From NCBI GenBank assembly GCA_030595925.1, contig JAUVLC010000004.1, positions 1-45,324 on the forward strand: a stretch of DNA of 45,324 bases. The letters run 5' to 3'. How positions within the stretch are numbered: position 1 is the first letter of the stretch; every line of letters starts with the position of its first letter. Source of the DNA: Clostridia bacterium. Its GTDB lineage: Bacteria > CBDUZB01 > JAGLHV01. The notes beneath the pieces were generated by a model that worked only from the letters and a program-made list of their open reading frames with translations, was not told the origin of the DNA and ran no database searches. A program made the translations under genes and the position numbers. This document shows, in pieces, positions 41,911 to 45,324 of the stretch.

Positions 41911-43968
41911 ATGATGTTTAAGAGTAATGTGCAGTATTTAAAAGGGGTTGGACCGCGAAAGGCGAAATTGTTGGAAAATTTGGGAGTAAAGACTGTTTAT
42001 GATTTGATTACTTATTTTCCTAAGGAGTATGAGGATAGGCGGCAGTTGAAGGAAATTTCTCAAGTTCAGGATGGGGAAGAGATTGGCATTCAAGCTCAGG
42101 TTGTAAACCAGAAAACAATTTACACCAGAAAAAGAAACGGGATTCTAAAAATTTTCCTTAGAGATAACAGCGGAGAGGTAGTTCTTATTTGTTTTAATCA
42201 AATGTATTTAGCTGATATTCTTAAAAAAGGGATTAGTGTTGTTTTGCATGGAAAGTTTGAACGGAGACTTGCCCAGTTGGAGACCAGTAATTTTACTTAC
42301 GAAATTTTAGATGGTTCCGATAGAGATCTTATTCATACCAAACGAATTGTTCCCATATATGGACTAACCAAAGGATTAAATATAAAATTTTTGCGTAGTT
42401 TGATAAAAAAAACATTAGATAAGTATGTGGATAGTTTTCAGGATATGTTGCCGGATATAATTAAAAATGACGCAAATCTTTGTGATTATATTTGGGCAAT
42501 AAAAAAAATTCATTTTCCCGGGAATTGGGAAGAAAAAGGAAAGGCTTACCGGAGACTTGTTTTTGATGAGTTTTTCCTTTTTCAACTGGCATTGGCGTTT
42601 AAGAAAAAAGGGGTAAAAAAGAAAAAAAAATCTTTTACTTGCCGCTTAAAACGCACATTACTTACTCCTTTTCGTCAGACCCTTCCTTTTGATTTTACTC
42701 CGGCTCAAAAAAAAGTAATTAATGAGATTTTTTCGGATATGCAAAGCATACATCCGATGAATCGGCTTTTGCAGGGGGATGTGGGAAGCGGTAAAACAGT
42801 GGTTGCTTTGGCGGCTCTCCTGTTAGCTGTGGAGAGTGGTAGGCAGGGGGTAATAATGGTTCCTACGGAAATACTTGCTATACAGCATTATATAAATGTG
42901 GAGAAAATGTTTACCCCTTTAAATATAAGAGTGGATTTATTGACGGGAGGGATGAAAAAACGGGAAAAGAAAAAAATTTGTCAGGAACTCAAAGAAGGGA
43001 AGATTGATATTATTATCGGAACCCACAGCCTTATTCAGGAAGGAATAGATTTTGCCCGGTTAGGATTAGTGGTAATTGATGAACAGCATAAGTTTGGGGT
43101 AAATCAACGTGCATTGTTACGGGATAAAGGCTTAAATCCCGATGTTTTAGTAATGACTGCAACCCCGATACCGCGGACTTTGGCATTAACTGTTTATGGG
43201 GATCTGGATGTGTCCACTATATCGGAATGTCCGAAAGGCCGGGGAGAAATTATTACTCAATGGATGAAAGAGAAACAGGCTTATAGAAAAGTATCGGAAG
43301 AAGTAAAAAAAGGAAGGCAATGCTATATTGTTTACCCTTTAGTAGATGAAAGTGATAGTCTTCAAATAAAGGCAGCAGTAAAAATGCTTGAAAAATTAAA
43401 AAATGAAATTTTTCCTGATTATAAAGTAGGTATTTTGCACGGACAAATGAAGAAGCAGGAAAAGAAAGTAATGATGGAAAAATTTGTAGAAAAAAAACTG
43501 GATATATTGGTTACTACTTCGATAATTGAAGTGGGAATAGATGTGAGTAATGCTACGGTAATGGTGATAGAAAACAGTAACCGTTTTGGGTTGTCCACTC
43601 TTCATCAATTAAGGGGAAGAGTTGGACGGGGAAAACATACTTCACATTGTATTCTTGTAGGTGAATTTAAAACATTTGAAGCAAGAAAGAGAAAAGAAGT
43701 TATGCTGGCTACTGCTGATGGATTCAAAATTGCCGAAGAAGATTTACGCCTGCGGGGGCCGGGGGAATTTTTTGGCACGCAACAACACGGGTTACCGGAG
43801 TTAAAAATCGGAAATATTATTACTGATTTTGAAATTATAGAAAAAACGCGTGAAATTGCTTTTAAAACATTGGAACGAGAAAATTTAAGCAATTCCGACT
43901 ATAGCAAAATAAATAATGCCCTCCGGGAGAGATTTGGTTCTAATTTAAAATGGTTTTCTGTGGGATAA
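41911..43968 (+). CDS. recG: ATP-dependent DNA helicase RecG
   Basis: RecG reverses stalled forks and migrates branched DNA. A helix-hairpin segment (YLKGVGPRKAKLLENLGV) and the OB-fold wedge (about residues 50-140) come first. The helicase core has Walker A LLQGDVGSGKTVVA, the DEQH box VVIDEQHKFGVNQ, TATPIPRTLALT, LHGQMKKQEK and QLRGRVGRG. GPGEFFGTQQHGLPEL is the typical C-terminal RecG block. The 685-residue length is normal. ATG 41911 was chosen over the in-frame ATG one codon later. Confidence 0.97.
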   Translation: MMFKSNVQYLKGVGPRKAKLLENLGVKTVYDLITYFPKEYEDRRQLKEISQVQDGEEIGIQAQVVNQKTIYTRKRNGILKIFLRDNSGEVVLICFNQMYLADILKKGISVVLHGKFERRLAQLETSNFTYEILDGSDRDLIHTKRIVPIYGLTKGLNIKFLRSLIKKTLDKYVDSFQDMLPDIIKNDANLCDYIWAIKKIHFPGNWEEKGKAYRRLVFDEFFLFQLALAFKKKGVKKKKKSFTCRLKRTLLTPFRQTLPFDFTPAQKKVINEIFSDMQSIHPMNRLLQGDVGSGKTVVALAALLLAVESGRQGVIMVPTEILAIQHYINVEKMFTPLNIRVDLLTGGMKKREKKKICQELKEGKIDIIIGTHSLIQEGIDFARLGLVVIDEQHKFGVNQRALLRDKGLNPDVLVMTATPIPRTLALTVYGDLDVSTISECPKGRGEIITQWMKEKQAYRKVSEEVKKGRQCYIVYPLVDESDSLQIKAAVKMLEKLKNEIFPDYKVGILHGQMKKQEKKVMMEKFVEKKLDILVTTSIIEVGIDVSNATVMVIENSNRFGLSTLHQLRGRVGRGKHTSHCILVGEFKTFEARKRKEVMLATADGFKIAEEDLRLRGPGEFFGTQQHGLPELKIGNIITDFEIIEKTREIAFKTLERENLSNSDYSKINNALRERFGSNLKWFSVG

Positions 43969-43976
43969 TTAAAGAC

Positions 43977-44130
<154 letters not shown>

Positions 44131-44283
44131 AGACTGCGAATGGCAAATGGCAAATAGCATTAATAATTAGTCATAAGTAGTTAGACAATTGTCAAAAAAT
44201 AGTCAAACATAGTTTATGACAATGTATGACACGAACGAAGTGAGTGTATAACTATTTGTGACTTTATTTTTTAATTTGTAGTT

Positions 44284-44307
44284 GCCTGATTTATCAGGCT
44301 TTCTTTT
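44284..44307 (+). terminator. Terminator-like hairpin
   Basis: GCCTGA and TCAGGC arms (44284-44299) with a TTTA loop, followed by TTTCTTTT. It may end the recG transcript. Confidence 0.55.
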
Positions 44308-44350
44308 GAAGGTTGAGCAGGGAAGACATTGGTTGCCCAAAACACTCAAA

Positions 44351-44387
44351 GGGTGGGCACTTGTCCGCCTGAGGAGGGAGCCCACCC
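44351..44387. repeat. 8-bp perfect inverted repeat
   Basis: GGGTGGGC (44351-44358) and GCCCACCC (44380-44387) enclose a GC-rich loop with TCCGCCTGAGGAGG. The GC content is unlike its surroundings, so it may be an intergenic mobile or dispersed repeat. Confidence 0.5.
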
Positions 44388-44535
44388 CTACGCGAAAAAT
44401 TTGCTATATCGTTCGAAACACATTTTACCTTTATTTTTATAATTTGTTAATATATATTTGTGTTATTCTACATTATTTATGAATGATCCAAAATTTGAAA
44501 ATAATTTAAAAAAATTAAAATGGAGGAAGTAAAAG

Positions 44536-44757
44536 ATGAAAGAAAGAATTGAAAAGTCTTTGGAAAAAATCAGAGAATTGTTGAAGGCAGATGGGGGAGG
44601 TATTGAATTAGTAGAAGTGTCGGAAGAAGGGGTAGTTAAAGTAAGATTACAAGGTGCATGCCATGGTTGTCCTATGGCTCAGATTACCCTAAAGGAAACA
44701 GTAGAAAGAATGATTAAAGAAGATGTCCCGGAGATAAAAACAGTGGAATCTGTATAA
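44536..44757 (+). CDS. NifU-like C-terminal-domain Fe-S scaffold protein
   Basis: This is a stand-alone NifU C-terminal domain of 73 residues, expected to carry a transient [4Fe-4S] cluster and pass it to apo-proteins. The CxxC motif is in GACHGCPMAQITLKETVE, and the start IEKSLEKIRELLKADGGGIE is typical. GGAGGAAG lies before the ATG. No other Fe-S assembly gene is close. It stands alone between two heptamer-repeat regions. Confidence 0.92.
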   Translation: MKERIEKSLEKIRELLKADGGGIELVEVSEEGVVKVRLQGACHGCPMAQITLKETVERMIKEDVPEIKTVESV

Positions 44758-45161
44758 GGTTGATATTGTTTAATAAAAGATAGTCCATAGACAGAAACTA
44801 CAGTTATAAGTTATTAGTTATGAGTTAAAAACAAAAACAGATAGTCCATAGTCCACAGTCGATAGTCCATAGATAAAGACAAAAACACAGAATAAATACT
44901 AAATTCGAAATCCGAAATTCTAAACAAATACAAAATTCAAAATACAAAATTCAAAACAAAAGGCTCAAAGTTAAAAGATGAAAAAATAAGTTGAAAAAAA
45001 TTGGGAATTTGCCTGTCCGCCAGTCAGTAAGGCGGGAAGTTTGAAGTTGGGAGTTTAAAAGATAGTCCATAGATAACAGATAAAAGAAAGTTATTAGTTA
45101 GTAGTTATGAGTTATAAGTTAAAAAATTTGAAATTTAAAATTAATATAAACGGAAGATAAA
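44758..45161. repeat. Mosaic of short heptanucleotide arrays
   Basis: No gene is seen. Period-7 runs are 44802-44829 (4 x AGTTAtn), 44843-44870 (4 units AGTCCAT type), 44901-44956 (8 units of AAATTCG and TACAAAA/TTCAAAA type) and 45089-45123 (5 x AGTTAtn). A CCGCC/GGCGG hairpin lies at 45017-45035, similar to the one at 780-798. Confidence 0.8.
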
Positions 45162-45324
45162 ATGGGAATGTTTGTTTCTAAAGTACTTGTTTTATGGGAA
45201 AAATTGCCTGATTTTTTAAAATTGTGTGAAAAAATTAAAAAAAAAGGGAAATATTTTCATTTATCAGGGTTATGGGGTGGAACAAGAGCTTTTTTTATTT
45301 GCGGGGTGCAGCTTAAATTAAAGA
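45162..45324 (+). CDS. mfd: Probable transcription-repair coupling factor, N-terminal fragment (3' end outside the window)
   Basis: The frame starts at ATG 45162 with CGGAAGA upstream and runs off the right edge, giving 54 codons. LWEKLPDFLKLCEKI followed by KYFHLSGLWGGTRAFFICG fits the opening of the UvrB-like module of Mfd, where a leucine-rich helix precedes a SGLxGxxRA phosphate-loop-like segment. A second ATG lies two codons later. With so little sequence the call rests on this one block. Confidence 0.55.
   Translation, partial: MGMFVSKVLVLWEKLPDFLKLCEKIKKKGKYFHLSGLWGGTRAFFICGVQLKLK

Noticed and set aside
44282-44482. Plus-strand open frame of 66 codons with VEQGRHWLPKTLKGW
   Set aside because: It runs through a terminator hairpin and an inverted repeat and has no ribosome site. 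It is probably not translated.

Overview
The window is a low-GC bacterial chromosome segment, and almost every gene lies on the + strand. It carries core bacterial genes: rpsU-dnaG-rpoD, a division and cell-wall (dcw) cluster ending in ftsA-ftsZ, recG, and what looks like the start of mfd. Two proteins have lipobox signal peptides, and TTG and GTG starts are frequent. Most promoters I could read are sigma-70 type, with TTG..., 17-18 bp, and often TGn-TATAAT. The gene mix resembles uncultivated candidate-phylum bacteria, but I cannot assign a taxon from sequence alone.

Layout. Positions 1-960 hold the 3' end of an IS1380-type transposase and hairpin-rich DNA. Positions 1055-6271 are a macromolecular-synthesis operon (HIT protein, rpsU, Nif3-like protein, dnaG, rpoD). 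Positions 6352-13187 are an accessory stretch: two diverged copies of one uncharacterised protein flank a catalytically degenerate rhomboid-like membrane protein and a secreted GH2-type glycosidase with calcium-type loops, followed by a 22-repeat LRR lipoprotein whose mRNA leader begins with a perfect 16-bp hairpin. Positions 13381-16438 encode a small lipoprotein, a nitroreductase and a membrane protein with a cyclase-homology domain; a duplicated hairpin and a structured terminator lie between the last two. Positions 16578-21710 carry tRNA-Gly(CCC), a PHP phosphoesterase, a STAS/anti-sigma kinase pair, a polyamine operon (speD, an ACL5/Thermus-like aminopropyltransferase, arginine decarboxylase) and a DksA/TraR zinc protein. 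Positions 21818-26643 hold an orphan sensor kinase, a small export protein, tRNA-Pro(CGG), nitronate monooxygenase and, on the minus strand, a NYN/YacP RNase-like protein. Positions 26909-29290 are a tandem duplication of a promoter plus a two-gene cassette of unknown function.

Positions 29303-39915 are the 3' part of a dcw cluster: murD-ftsW-murG-murC-murB-ddl-ftsQ-ftsA-ftsZ. murD is interrupted by an apparent -1 frameshift exactly at an A AAA AAA heptamer followed by a stop. Next to it, the ftsQ start shows a second possible one-base offset. pilT/pilU-like, pgeF and recG follow. The right end (43977-45123), around a NifU-like gene, is built from many heptanucleotide repeats of several different consensus sequences, and ends at a partial mfd.

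The items most worth checking are the murD frameshift, the heptamer landscape, the duplicated cassette with a near-identical 5' end, the LRR leader hairpin and the aminopropyltransferase with an altered catalytic loop. I found no CRISPR array and no recognisable defence system.
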